Shown here: positions 9,385 through 18,456 of the stretch, piece after piece
How the letters are laid out: each line of letters begins with the position of its first letter
Numbering within the stretch: the stretch's first letter is position 1
NCBI GenBank assembly: GCA_963832305.1
Contig: CAWHTU010000032.1
Location: 1-64,000 of the forward strand
Direction: 5' to 3'
Length of the DNA: 64,000 nucleotides
Source of the DNA: Roseiarcus sp963832305
GTDB taxonomy: Bacteria > Pseudomonadota > Alphaproteobacteria > Rhizobiales > Beijerinckiaceae
Translations under genes and position numbers: made by a program
Notes under the pieces: model-generated
Seen by the model: only the letters and a program-made list of their open reading frames with translations
Database searches by the model: none
Told to the model about the DNA's origin: nothing

Positions 9385-10563
9385 ATGGACCCGGCGAGGG
9401 GCGCCAAGCTATCGACTTGGCTCAACGACCAGCGGGTGCGCGGGCTGATCTACCAAATCTTGCTGCTCGCGTGCGTGGCAGCGTTGGCATACGGCGCAAT
9501 CCATAACGCGCTGACCAACATGCGCGCCCGCGGCATGCCGATGGGTTTCGGATTCTGGAACCAGGTCGCCGGCTTCGACATCAATCTCCACCTGATCAAC
9601 TATAGCAACCTCTCCACATACGGCCGAGCGTTCTGGGTCGGGCTGCTCAATACCCTTCTCATCGCCGTCATCTGCATTCCGCTCGCGACGCTCTTGGGTT
9701 TTGCGATCGGCGTCGCCCGGCTTTCACCGAACTGGCTGCTGTCGCGGCTTGCGCTCGTCTACACCAGCATCCTGCGCAACATCCCGCTGCTGCTCCTGCT
9801 TCTGTTCTGGTACAACGCGGTTCTCAAATCCCTGCCAGGCCCTCGGCAGTCGATCACGCTAGGCGACGTCGTATTCCTCAACAACCGAGGCCTCTATCTG
9901 CCGATGCCTGTCCCGCGGAACCAGGCCGTCTGGTTCATGGGTGCGATCGTCGCCGCGCTGGTCCTGGCGGCCGGATTTCGCGAATGGGCGCGCCGCCGCC
10001 AGGAACGCACCGGTGCGCAAGCGCCGGTGGCCGCTGTCGCCGTCGCATTGATCATCGGATTGCCGGCGATCGTGTGGGCAGCGGCCGGCGCGCCGTTCGG
10101 ATTCGATATCGCGAAACTCTCCGGTTTCAACATGAAGGGCGGCCTGCCGATCATTCCCGAAATGGCTGCGCTCGTTTTCGGTCTCGTCACTTTCACGGCG
10201 GCGTTCATCGCTGAGGTCGTTCGTGCGGGCCTGCTCGCGGTTCCGGTCGGGCAGGCCGAGGCGGCCGCAGCTCTCGGCTTGCACCGCGGCCTGACAATGA
10301 AACTGGTGGTCATCCCGCAGGCGATGCGATTGATCACGCCGCCGCTGACCTCTCAATACCTGAACATCGTCAAGAATTCCTCGCTCGCCGTCTTCATCGG
10401 CTATCCGGACCTTGTGCAGATCTTCGCAGGCACGGTTCTCAACCAGACCCAGGCGGCGATTCAGGTGATGGCGATCACCATGGCGGTCTATCTGTTCATT
10501 TCGCTCGCCGTCGCGCTCGCGCTCAACCTTTTCAATGCGCGCCACGCGCTGAAGGAGCGTTAA
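9385..10563 (+). CDS. aapQ: Amino-acid ABC transporter permease, AapQ type
   Basis: 392 residues with multiple hydrophobic segments. The C-terminal permease domain has the EAA loop typical of polar amino-acid transporters (EAAAALGLHRGLTMKLV, then PPLTSQYLNIVKNSSL). The length, with a long N-terminal insertion before the permease core, matches AapQ/YhdX rather than the shorter HisQ type. It likely forms a heterodimer in the inner membrane with the next gene, which begins 2 bases after its stop. No periplasmic binding protein gene (AapJ) is adjacent on either side. Confidence 0.88.
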   Translation: MDPARGAKLSTWLNDQRVRGLIYQILLLACVAALAYGAIHNALTNMRARGMPMGFGFWNQVAGFDINLHLINYSNLSTYGRAFWVGLLNTLLIAVICIPLATLLGFAIGVARLSPNWLLSRLALVYTSILRNIPLLLLLLFWYNAVLKSLPGPRQSITLGDVVFLNNRGLYLPMPVPRNQAVWFMGAIVAALVLAAGFREWARRRQERTGAQAPVAAVAVALIIGLPAIVWAAAGAPFGFDIAKLSGFNMKGGLPIIPEMAALVFGLVTFTAAFIAEVVRAGLLAVPVGQAEAAAALGLHRGLTMKLVVIPQAMRLITPPLTSQYLNIVKNSSLAVFIGYPDLVQIFAGTVLNQTQAAIQVMAITMAVYLFISLAVALALNLFNARHALKER

Positions 10564-10565
10564 GC

Positions 10566-11690
10566 TTGGAGTCGGTCGCCTATGTCCGCGAGGCCCGAGA
10601 ACCGGAAGACCCGCCGCCGACCCTGACCGGCGGCGCGCTCGCCTGGATGCGGGCCAATCTCTTCTCGTCGCCCGGCTCCAGTCTCACCACCATCGGGTTT
10701 CTCGGGCTTATCGTTTATTTCCTGCCGCAACTGATTGCGTGGGCGACGACGCACGCGGTCTTTAGCGCTACCGATGGGGCCGCCTGCCGCCAGCATCAGG
10801 ACGGCGCGTGCTGGGCGTTCGTCATCGCCAAGTGGGACTACCTGCGCTTCGGATCATATCCGGTCGCCGAGCGTTGGAGGGTCGACGCCGTCGAGGCTAT
10901 CGGCGCTGTTCTGATTGTGTGGCTGCTATGGACGAAGGCGCCGCGGCGGGCCTGGGGCGCCTTCCTGTTTTTCGTGGTCTATCCGGTCCTGGCGCTCGTT
11001 CTTTTGCACGGCTCATCCCTGCTTGGCCTGCCGGTCGTCGATACGCTGCTATGGGGAGGCATTTTCGTTTCGCTGATTACCGCTGTGGTTGGGATCGTCT
11101 TCTCCTTGCCGCTCGGCGTTATGCTTGCGCTCGGCCGCCGATCGCCGCTCCCTGTCGTCAGAACTGCGAGCATCGTCTTCATCGAGTTCGTGCGCGGCGT
11201 GCCGTTCATCACGGTGCTGTTCATGGCCAACAATCTGCTGCCGCTGTTCCTGCCCGAAACATGGACGCCCGATCGCTTCCTGCGCCCATTGGCCGGCATC
11301 GTGATGTTTTCGGCCGCCTATATGGCGGAAGAAGTGCGGGGCGGTCTTCAGTCGCTGGGCAAGGGACAATACGAGGCCGCGCTGGCGCTCGGACTGAACT
11401 ATCCGCGCATGATGGGTCTTGTCATCCTGCCCCAGGCGCTGACCTTGGTGATACCTGGCATCGTCAATAATTTCATTGGCTTGTTCATGGATACGACGCT
11501 CATTTCGGTCGTCGGCATGACCGACTTCCTCGAAGCGGTGAACAACGCGATCAAGGATCCGGTCTGGGCTGGTCCGACGATCATGGTTACGGGTTACGTC
11601 TTCGCCGGCATCTTCTATTTCACTTTCTGCTTTGGGATGGCTCGCTACTCGGGTCATGTCGAGCGACTCCTCGCCAAGGGGCGAAAGTGA
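10566..11690 (+). CDS. aapM: Amino-acid ABC transporter permease, AapM type
   Basis: 374 residues from a TTG start, the first possible codon after the aapQ stop, which fits coupled translation. Hydrophobic segments run through the protein. The permease core contains IEFVRGVPFITVLFMANNL, AYMAEEVRGGLQSLGKGQYE, the EAA loop EAALALGLNYPRMMGLVILP and NNFIGLFMDTTLISVVGM. It is the second membrane subunit of the transporter. Its stop overlaps the ATPase start by one base (TGATG). Confidence 0.88.
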   Translation: MESVAYVREAREPEDPPPTLTGGALAWMRANLFSSPGSSLTTIGFLGLIVYFLPQLIAWATTHAVFSATDGAACRQHQDGACWAFVIAKWDYLRFGSYPVAERWRVDAVEAIGAVLIVWLLWTKAPRRAWGAFLFFVVYPVLALVLLHGSSLLGLPVVDTLLWGGIFVSLITAVVGIVFSLPLGVMLALGRRSPLPVVRTASIVFIEFVRGVPFITVLFMANNLLPLFLPETWTPDRFLRPLAGIVMFSAAYMAEEVRGGLQSLGKGQYEAALALGLNYPRMMGLVILPQALTLVIPGIVNNFIGLFMDTTLISVVGMTDFLEAVNNAIKDPVWAGPTIMVTGYVFAGIFYFTFCFGMARYSGHVERLLAKGRK

Positions 11691-12463
11691 TGTCGAGCCT
11701 CGCCCCATCGCCCGTGGCCGATCTAACCGGCAACGCCGCGATCCGTTTTGCCGGAGTCCACAAATGGTATGGAAGCTTTCACGTGTTACGGAACATCAAC
11801 CTGACCGTCGGCCGAGGAGAGCGCATTGTGGTCTGTGGTCCGTCTGGCTCCGGAAAGTCAACGCTGATTAGATGCGTCAACCGCCTTGAGGAACATCAGC
11901 GTGGATCCATTGTCGTAGATGGAGTGGAGTTGACCGACGACATTAGACGGATTGATGAGGTGCGGCGGGAAGTCGGAATGGTGTTCCAAAGCTTCAACCT
12001 CTTCCCGCACTTGACCATTCTTGAGAATTGCGCCTTGGCGCCGATCTGGGTCCGTAGAATGCCCAAACGCGACGCGGATCAAATGGCGCTGAAGTTGCTC
12101 TCGCGGGTGAAAATCCAGGACCAGGCTCAAAAATATCCGGGCCAGCTCTCGGGCGGGCAGCAACAACGCGCGGCGATCGCCCGAGCATTGTGCATGACCC
12201 CGAAGATCATGCTGTTTGATGAGCCGACATCTTCTCTCGATCCCGAAATGGTGAAGGAGGTGCTCGACACGATGACCGAACTCGCGCAGGAGGGGATGAC
12301 GATGATCGTCGTGACGCACGAGATGGGGTTCGCGCGGCAAGTCGCCGATCGCGTCGTGCTCATGGACAGGGGCGAGATTGTCGAAGTAAACGCCCCGGCG
12401 CCGTTCTTCGACCGTCCGCAACATGAACGTACGAAGCTTTTCCTTAGCCAGATCCTGCATTGA
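11690..12463 (+). CDS. aapP: Amino-acid ABC transporter ATPase, AapP/GlnQ type
   Basis: 257 residues. Walker A is GPSGSGKSTL (~residue 51), Q-loop VFQSFNLFPHLT, signature LSGGQQQRAAIARAL, Walker B IMLFDEPTSSLDPE, and the H-loop VVTHEMGFARQVADR. This matches the polar amino-acid ATPase subgroup and completes an aapQMP unit. A GTG three bases upstream is also possible. The base composition of this gene is a little less GC-rich than the permeases. Confidence 0.93.
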   Translation: MSSLAPSPVADLTGNAAIRFAGVHKWYGSFHVLRNINLTVGRGERIVVCGPSGSGKSTLIRCVNRLEEHQRGSIVVDGVELTDDIRRIDEVRREVGMVFQSFNLFPHLTILENCALAPIWVRRMPKRDADQMALKLLSRVKIQDQAQKYPGQLSGGQQQRAAIARALCMTPKIMLFDEPTSSLDPEMVKEVLDTMTELAQEGMTMIVVTHEMGFARQVADRVVLMDRGEIVEVNAPAPFFDRPQHERTKLFLSQILH

Positions 12464-12547
12464 GGTTGCTTTGTGCCGCCGTGACTTGGCGGCGGTCGCG
12501 ACGACAAACCCGCGGGGCGGGCCGGCGGACGCTTATGCGAGCCAGCC

Positions 12548-13732
12548 TCAGGCGCCGTAAAGCCAATCGTAGTGTTCGCCAAGACGACGCGGGCCAAGCA
12601 TTCTCATGGCCATGTCGCGAGCGAACGCCAAGGCGCCCCCTAGATGATAGATGCGGCCCTGTCTGAGCGCTTCGCGTTGAACTCGGGCCGCTCTTTCAAC
12701 TCGATCGCGCGAATAAGCCGCGAGCGCGGCTGGGATGTCGTGCGTTTGAGCGACCGCGCGCCCCAACACCCCGGCATCCTCGATCGCCTGGGCCGCGCCC
12801 TGTGCAAGGAAAGGGACCATCGGATGAGCTGCGTCCCCCACCAGCGCCGCACGCCCGAGCGAGAAAGAAGGAATCGGCGGCCGGCAGTAGAGCGGCCAAG
12901 CCCGCCATTCGACCGGCGCGCTTGTCAGCGCTCGTGCTTCCTTCGACCATCCTGCGAAGGCGCGTTCGAGTGTAGGCAGGTCGGCCGCGCCGTTAAATTG
13001 CTCATCGGCGCCGCCTGCCCGCAACTGGGAGCAGATAGTCGCCACCAGATTGATGGTCGATCCGTGCCGCAAAGGATAGTGGACAAGATGCGCCTCAGGC
13101 CCCAAACGCAGAACAATCTCGCTTCGCGCCCAGCGCGAATCAGTTTCCTGGGCGTTGATGAGAGCGCGATACGCGACGCGTCCGGTGAAGTCGGCTTGAT
13201 CGGGCCGGCCGAATCCCAATCCGTTGCGCACCTGAGAGCGCAGGCCGTCTGCGCCGATCAGGAGATCGGCCTTGTCGTGCGCAGCCCTACCGCCACGCTG
13301 AAGATCAACTGAAATAGTATCGCGGTCGGTCCCAACTCCGATGACCGTCGTTCCGAGCGACAGTTCGATGCCCGGTTGACCGCTGATGGCTTCGATCAGC
13401 GCGGTCTGCAGGTCGGCACGGTGAATGATCAGATATTCGGCGCCCCAATGACGCACGGCGTCGTCAAGGGGCAGGCGCATCAGTCTGGCGTTATCCGAAC
13501 CGCGCAGCACGAGTAGGCCGGTGGGCTTCGAGGAGCGCTCGCGCACTCGCGCAAGGACGCCGAATCGAGCCAAAACGCGAGTGGCGTTGGGAGTGATTTG
13601 CAGTCCGGCTCCGAATTCCTCGAGCTTGTCAGTTCGCTCGTAAATTGAGATTCTGAAGCCCGCCTGCGACAACGCTATTCCAGCGGCAAGTCCGCCGATT
13701 CCTGCGCCAGCGATGATCGCGCGCGGCGGCAA
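12548..13732 (-). CDS. FAD-dependent monooxygenase (salicylate hydroxylase-like)
   Basis: 394 residues, class A flavoprotein monooxygenase. Motifs: the Rossmann GAGIGGLAAGIAL close to the N-terminus, the mid-protein DG motif GADGLRSQVRNGLG, and the flavin-ribityl motif ALVGDAAHPMVPFLAQGAAQ. Such enzymes hydroxylate aromatic rings with NAD(P)H and oxygen; the substrate cannot be inferred because no catabolic genes surround it. It is convergent with aapP and ends 84 bases from it. The zinc-ribbon gene lies immediately upstream (4 bases) on the same strand. Confidence 0.85.
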   Translation of the reverse strand: MPPRAIIAGAGIGGLAAGIALSQAGFRISIYERTDKLEEFGAGLQITPNATRVLARFGVLARVRERSSKPTGLLVLRGSDNARLMRLPLDDAVRHWGAEYLIIHRADLQTALIEAISGQPGIELSLGTTVIGVGTDRDTISVDLQRGGRAAHDKADLLIGADGLRSQVRNGLGFGRPDQADFTGRVAYRALINAQETDSRWARSEIVLRLGPEAHLVHYPLRHGSTINLVATICSQLRAGGADEQFNGAADLPTLERAFAGWSKEARALTSAPVEWRAWPLYCRPPIPSFSLGRAALVGDAAHPMVPFLAQGAAQAIEDAGVLGRAVAQTHDIPAALAAYSRDRVERAARVQREALRQGRIYHLGGALAFARDMAMRMLGPRRLGEHYDWLYGA

Positions 13733-13735
13733 GCG

Positions 13736-13975
13736 TCACGCGACGTCGCTCAACTCGCATTCGGCGGGCGAGCAAGGTCCATCGAGGCTGTCGGCGTACA
13801 CGAACCGCGTTGAACAATAGGAACAGATCGCCTCGACGTCCGAACCCATGTCGATGAAGATATGAGGATGATCAAACGGCGGCTTTGCGCCAGTGCACAT
13901 GAATTCCCTTATCCCGACCGTGATCGATGGGATACCGAGATCGTTGTGAAAGTGCGGAATGAAGCGGTCCGCCAT
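13736..13975 (-). CDS. Small zinc-ribbon protein (NDUFS6-like)
   Basis: 79 residues. The sequence has a Cys/His pattern of the small zinc-finger family related to the complex I accessory subunit NDUFS6: FMCTGAKPPFDHPHIFIDMG, then AICSYCSTRFVYAD. It is widely distributed in alphaproteobacteria as an uncharacterised cytoplasmic protein. Here it lies 3 bases upstream of the monooxygenase gene on the same strand, which suggests cotranscription; this neighbour relation is common in rhizobia. Confidence 0.8.
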   Translation of the reverse strand: MADRFIPHFHNDLGIPSITVGIREFMCTGAKPPFDHPHIFIDMGSDVEAICSYCSTRFVYADSLDGPCSPAECELSDVA

Positions 13976-14222
13976 CGCGGGTACTCCTTGGCAGCGCTGA
14001 CCTTAAAGCATGTTCGAAACAACCGCGCCAGCGCCGAGCGAACCGGATCAGTGCTCTCAGGCCGGCCGGGCGCAATTGCCGTGGAGCTCGAGCGCCTGGG
14101 AAACAGATGTCGGCAGATCGGATATATTCGAATATTAGAATGTATTGGACAAATAGAAACTGGCATCGAAGGAATTGAAACACCGTCGGACCTTTGGGGC
14201 GGAAGCGGCTCGTGAGCCGCGG

Positions 14223-15092
14223 CTAGACGGGAATAACGTCGACTTCGACCTCGAGCCGATGGCGCCCCGACGACAGCACCATGCTCTCTATCGGGGAGAC
14301 GTCGGAGTAGTCTCGTCCCCTGGCGATGACAATGTGGTCGTTCTGAATCGACGTTGCGTTCGTGGGGTCGAAGTCTCTCCAACCGAGCGACGCGCCGCAC
14401 CACACCGAAACCCACGCATGAGTTGCGTCTGCGCCCGCGAGACGTTCTTTGCCGGGCGGTGGGATGGTTCGAATGTATCCGCTTACATAAAGCGCCGGCA
14501 CGGCAATGCCGCGCACTGCGGCGATCATGATATGAGCGAAATCCTGGCAGACGCCACGTCGGCGACCAAAGGCTTCGGCCGTGGGCGTACTGACCTCAGT
14601 CGCCTCTGGGTCATAGGTGAAGTCGGACTGAATGCGCCGGGCCAACTCGTTCGCCGCGTCAAAAACGGGACGGCGCGGCGCGAAACTCTGTTTGGCATAG
14701 GCTGTCGCTTCGTCAAACAGCGCAACGCGGCGGGATGGGTAGAGCGCGATTGCCGGGCAGTCTGGATCGAGAGACGTCATCGCGATCGCCTCCGCGGCGA
14801 CGCTCTCCCAAGCAGGGCTTCGCATCGGGGCGGGCGTTCGATTGACGCGTACGCGTGACGACGCTGTGATTGTGAGCTGCCGGTGGGGTTTCTCGATCCG
14901 AAGGCTCGTGACGCGGTTCCCAAACGAGTCGAGCCGTTCCGTTAGAGGCTGCGAAACAGGATCAGTCAAAATACTAAATCGTTGGACCTCTTGGCCGTCG
15001 CCCGCACGAGGGGTAAGTCGCAATACTCCGGTTGTAAACTCGACGATTGCGCCGTAGCTGTAGCGCGTGAGGTGCGTGATCGCGTAGATCAC
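14223..15092 (-). CDS. Transglutaminase-like cysteine protease family protein
   Basis: 289 residues. An N-terminal beta-sandwich of the bacterial transglutaminase type (YAITHLTRYSYG..VLRLTPR) is followed by a papain-like core with a complete triad: Cys in RGVCQDFAHIM, His in ADATHAWVSVW and Asp in WRDFDPTNAT. The start overlaps the end of the upstream ATP-grasp/alpha-E gene by four bases, so the two are translationally coupled. This set of three domains is a conserved uncharacterised unit, predicted from family context to make or modify a peptide. Confidence 0.88.
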   Translation of the reverse strand: MIYAITHLTRYSYGAIVEFTTGVLRLTPRAGDGQEVQRFSILTDPVSQPLTERLDSFGNRVTSLRIEKPHRQLTITASSRVRVNRTPAPMRSPAWESVAAEAIAMTSLDPDCPAIALYPSRRVALFDEATAYAKQSFAPRRPVFDAANELARRIQSDFTYDPEATEVSTPTAEAFGRRRGVCQDFAHIMIAAVRGIAVPALYVSGYIRTIPPPGKERLAGADATHAWVSVWCGASLGWRDFDPTNATSIQNDHIVIARGRDYSDVSPIESMVLSSGRHRLEVEVDVIPV

Positions 15093-17644
15093 TCGAGTCC
15101 CGTGATTTTCTCAGCGCGACCCTGACCGGCTCCTTGCAGGAAATACCGTGCGGCAATCGCGTTTGCCAATGTAAGCAGTTCTTGCTCGACCGCGAGAATA
15201 CGTGCGTCATCGACCGATTCGGCTCGTTCGGCGGTCAGTTCAGCTTGCAGAAGGGTCGTCAAGCGTCTTGGCTCTTCGAGCATCCCGTCTCGGCGCAGAA
15301 TGGGAAGGGTGCGTATTCCTTCGTCAATGCGGTTGGCCTGAAATGCAACCGATCGTGGATTAAATGGATCCAGCAAAGCCATGTCGCGGACCGGGGCCAG
15401 CGCAATGCCCACGAGGTACCTCGAGCGATAAGTGATCTGAGAATCGATGAGATCGAGCATCACCCCAAGCGAGTGCTCGGTTGCGTCATTGGCGGCGAAT
15501 TGCCGTAAAAGCCGACACGTGTTCGCACCTCGTTCGACGCAGCGTCCCATTTCATAGAAGACCCAACCCGCCCCACGGTTGAAATTTTCGTCGAACAAAC
15601 CCGAAAGCGCCGCGATGGTGGTCAACGCCTCGTCGGCGGCATCAACAATTTCACCGGCGGACGGACGCCGATCTCGCGTCGGCTTGAGCGCAACTTCCAG
15701 ACGACCGATCAAGGCCCAGGTCTGATGCGTTAGCCTCTCTCGTATAGCCGAGGCCGCATTGCGAGCCGAACGGGCGAGCGATAGTGCAGAGCCGTAATTG
15801 GCCGAGCTCCGTAGGCCCTGTTCGCTGGCCGCGGCCGCCCCTTTGGCCGGCGTACTCGGATCGGCCGCGCCCCAACCGACCAGAACGCCCATAAGTCGAT
15901 CAAGCGACTGGCGGCCGAGTTGCATGGGGGCGTCCGGATCAACTGACCTCGCACTAAGACAACGTACGACGCGCAGCGTCGCTTCAGCTCTTTCTAGGTA
16001 GCGGCCGAACCAGAAAAGGCTATCCGCGGCGCGACTCGGAAGGTTTCCCAAAAGACGAGTAATACGGGGGCTTTCGGGAGAGGGGAGGAGGCTTGAGATC
16101 TCGACCGGACTATTAGCGAGCACCCAGACATCAGCAGATTCGACGCCATCGCCCATTGCGACCGCGCGCGCGTCCGCACGATCAGAAATTCGGCAAAATC
16201 CACCCGGCATGACCCGCCAGCCGTCCATCGTCGCGGCGCAGTATACGCGCAACACAAACGGCCGAGGTTCGAGTTTGCCTTGTGTCCAGCGCGGCGTCGT
16301 GGACAAGCGAACAATATCTTGTCCAACATAGTCGATTCCGCGAAGGGCGATCGAATCGCGCATCCGCTCGCGCTCGTTAGGCGGCAATTCAGCCGCGATT
16401 ACACTCGATTGACTGATCAGTCCTGGCAGTTCGTCGCCGAAAGCCGCGGCGATCGAGATTTTGTCGAACTCGTCGAGCACCCTCTCTCGTTCTCGTGGTT
16501 GTCCGCACCACCAGGTGGCGATGTTGGGTATGAGTAAGTCCTGGTCGAGCAAGCGCCGCGCGAGCACGGGCAAGAATGCCAGAAGAGCGCGCGCCTCGAC
16601 GAGCCCTGCGCCTGGCATGTTCTCGACAGCGACTCCACCATTCCGTATCGCTTCAAGGAGGCCCGGCACGCCGATCCGGGAAGATGCGTTCAGCTCGAGC
16701 GGATCGCACCAGTCTGCGTCAATATGACGCCAGATGACATCGCACTGCTTGAGGCCGGCGATCGTACGGACAAAGATGCGCCCGTCGCGCATGACGAGAT
16801 CTTCGCCTTCCACCAGAAGAAAGCCGAGATAACGCGCCAGATAGGCCTGTTCGAAATAGGTTAAACTCAGAGGACCGGGGGTCAATATGCTGATGCGTGG
16901 CTCGGCTCTCTGCCCGGCCGACTTCAAGCCTGCGCTCAAAGACCGAAAAAATGGCGCCAGTCTTTCCACGTTGAGCTGAGCGTAAAGATCCGGAAACGCC
17001 TGAGAAACGACAAGCCGGTTTTCCAGTGCGTAGCCGCAACCGGACGGCGCTTGCGCCCGGTCGCTCAATGCCCACCAAGAGCCGTCTGGTCCGCGGCCGA
17101 TGTCCACTGCGTAAAGACGAAGCCACCGTCCTCCTGGCGGTCTGACGCCACGTATCGCCGCAATGTAGTCCTTCGAACCGGTCAGTGCGGGGAGGGGGAG
17201 TGCGCCTTCGGCTATTAGGCGACCTTCCCCATAAACATCGGCGAGCACTCGCTCCATCAGCTCGGCTCGCTGCGCGACGCCCGCTGCAATTCCGCGCCAC
17301 TCCTCTTCGGTCAGCAGCAACGGCATTCGACTGATCGGCCAGACGCGCTCATCCTCTTCGCCCGCGACGCGATAGGACAGCCCTCGATTTCGGATGCGCC
17401 GATCGGCTGTCGCAAAGCTCTGTTGAATTTCGTTCGGTTCATACTCCGCGAGCGCGGAGAGCATCTTTCGCCAATGCGGACGGCTCACGCCATTAGCGTC
17501 GATGAATTCGTCAGGAATACCCGGGAGTGGCGAGTAATTTCCGGTCCAAGCTTCAAACCGTTCTGACCCGGAGGCTTTCCCGGCTACCGCCGAAGAGAAT
17601 CGTCCTGGCAAGCGAGCCCCATCGTTCCGTGGTTCACGATTCAA
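15089..17644 (-). CDS. Fused circularly permuted ATP-grasp and alpha-E domain protein
   Basis: 851 residues. The N-terminal ~480 residues match circularly permuted type 2 ATP-grasp ligases (LPGIPDEFIDANGVSRPHW, ISILTPGPLSLTYFEQAYLA, YLGFLLVEGEDLVMRDGRI, LDEFDKISIAAAFGDELPG). The last ~330 residues are an alpha-E helical domain (SRAADSLFWFGRYLERAEAT; FNRGAGWVFYEMGRCVERG; DLIDSQITYRSRYLVGIALA). In many bacteria these are two neighbouring genes; here one reading frame joins them. With the transglutaminase just downstream the set looks like an intact peptide-ligation unit of unknown product. Confidence 0.88.
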   Translation of the reverse strand: MNREPRNDGARLPGRFSSAVAGKASGSERFEAWTGNYSPLPGIPDEFIDANGVSRPHWRKMLSALAEYEPNEIQQSFATADRRIRNRGLSYRVAGEEDERVWPISRMPLLLTEEEWRGIAAGVAQRAELMERVLADVYGEGRLIAEGALPLPALTGSKDYIAAIRGVRPPGGRWLRLYAVDIGRGPDGSWWALSDRAQAPSGCGYALENRLVVSQAFPDLYAQLNVERLAPFFRSLSAGLKSAGQRAEPRISILTPGPLSLTYFEQAYLARYLGFLLVEGEDLVMRDGRIFVRTIAGLKQCDVIWRHIDADWCDPLELNASSRIGVPGLLEAIRNGGVAVENMPGAGLVEARALLAFLPVLARRLLDQDLLIPNIATWWCGQPRERERVLDEFDKISIAAAFGDELPGLISQSSVIAAELPPNERERMRDSIALRGIDYVGQDIVRLSTTPRWTQGKLEPRPFVLRVYCAATMDGWRVMPGGFCRISDRADARAVAMGDGVESADVWVLANSPVEISSLLPSPESPRITRLLGNLPSRAADSLFWFGRYLERAEATLRVVRCLSARSVDPDAPMQLGRQSLDRLMGVLVGWGAADPSTPAKGAAAASEQGLRSSANYGSALSLARSARNAASAIRERLTHQTWALIGRLEVALKPTRDRRPSAGEIVDAADEALTTIAALSGLFDENFNRGAGWVFYEMGRCVERGANTCRLLRQFAANDATEHSLGVMLDLIDSQITYRSRYLVGIALAPVRDMALLDPFNPRSVAFQANRIDEGIRTLPILRRDGMLEEPRRLTTLLQAELTAERAESVDDARILAVEQELLTLANAIAARYFLQGAGQGRAEKITGLE

Positions 17645-17836
17645 GCCGCCACCTCGTCCCCAATAACGGCCGAGCTCAATATGCCCGCTGTCGGGGCCCC
17701 ACGCCAGCGGCGGACGAAAAATCCCTGAACGGTCGGGTTGCGAATGCCGTGCCCTTCATCTTGGTTTTGCGCGCGCAGGCTCCACATGGAAGGACCGGTT
17801 TGGCGCTTTTTGCGCCTCCGCATCGTGAGGCACAAA

Positions 17837-18358
17837 ATGAACTTTATCCGGCAAATCGCGACGGCATCCTTCATCATGATCACAACGTCTTGCACAGCGA
17901 GCGCCGATCCTTCCGATCCGGATCTGATCTTCCGTAAGTCCACCACGTTTAAGCTACTGACACCTAATGATAAATTGGCTGTTTACGGTATCGACGATCC
18001 TCTGGTTGATGGCGTTGCATGTCACTACACGACCCCCGAAAAGGGCGGACTCTCGGGCGCTCTAGGTCTGGCCGAACAGACATCGGACGTTTCTTTGTCG
18101 TGTCGACAATATGGTCCAATCAAGTTCAAAGGAACCTTTAGCCAGGGCGATGTGATTTTCAGTGAGCGCCGGTCACTGATATTTAAAAAGATGCAAATCG
18201 TGCGAGGATGCGATACAAAACGCAATATTCTGGTTTACATGACTTATAGCGATAAACTAATCGAGGGTTCACCAAAGAATTCGACCTCAACTGTACCAAT
18301 TCAGCCTTGGGGGACCGGCGATCTTGGAACCCAAAAATGTGCGGATTTCGTTCGCTGA
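17837..18358 (+). CDS. creA: CreA-family exported protein
   Basis: 173 residues from the ATG at 17837; the longer frame from 17738 lacks any family match. A signal peptide (MNFIRQIATASFIMITTSC) ends near ADPSDP, and the cysteine hints at a lipoprotein variant. CreA hallmarks follow: FKLLTPNDKLAVYGIDDP, GALGLAEQTSDVSLSCRQ, ERRSLIFKKMQIVRGCD and YSDKLIEGSPKNSTSTVPI. The periplasmic family has no established function. It is divergent from the ATP-grasp gene (193-base gap) and more AT-rich than its neighbours. Confidence 0.85.
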   Translation: MNFIRQIATASFIMITTSCTASADPSDPDLIFRKSTTFKLLTPNDKLAVYGIDDPLVDGVACHYTTPEKGGLSGALGLAEQTSDVSLSCRQYGPIKFKGTFSQGDVIFSERRSLIFKKMQIVRGCDTKRNILVYMTYSDKLIEGSPKNSTSTVPIQPWGTGDLGTQKCADFVR

Positions 18359-18456
18359 GCATCCCGGCTAGTTTGCGCGAGCTGGGTTGACGTGCGCTAA
18401 GAGAGAGATCTTGAGAGAGTTGGGCCGCCGCTTTGGAACAGCCCGCGTTGAGACGA

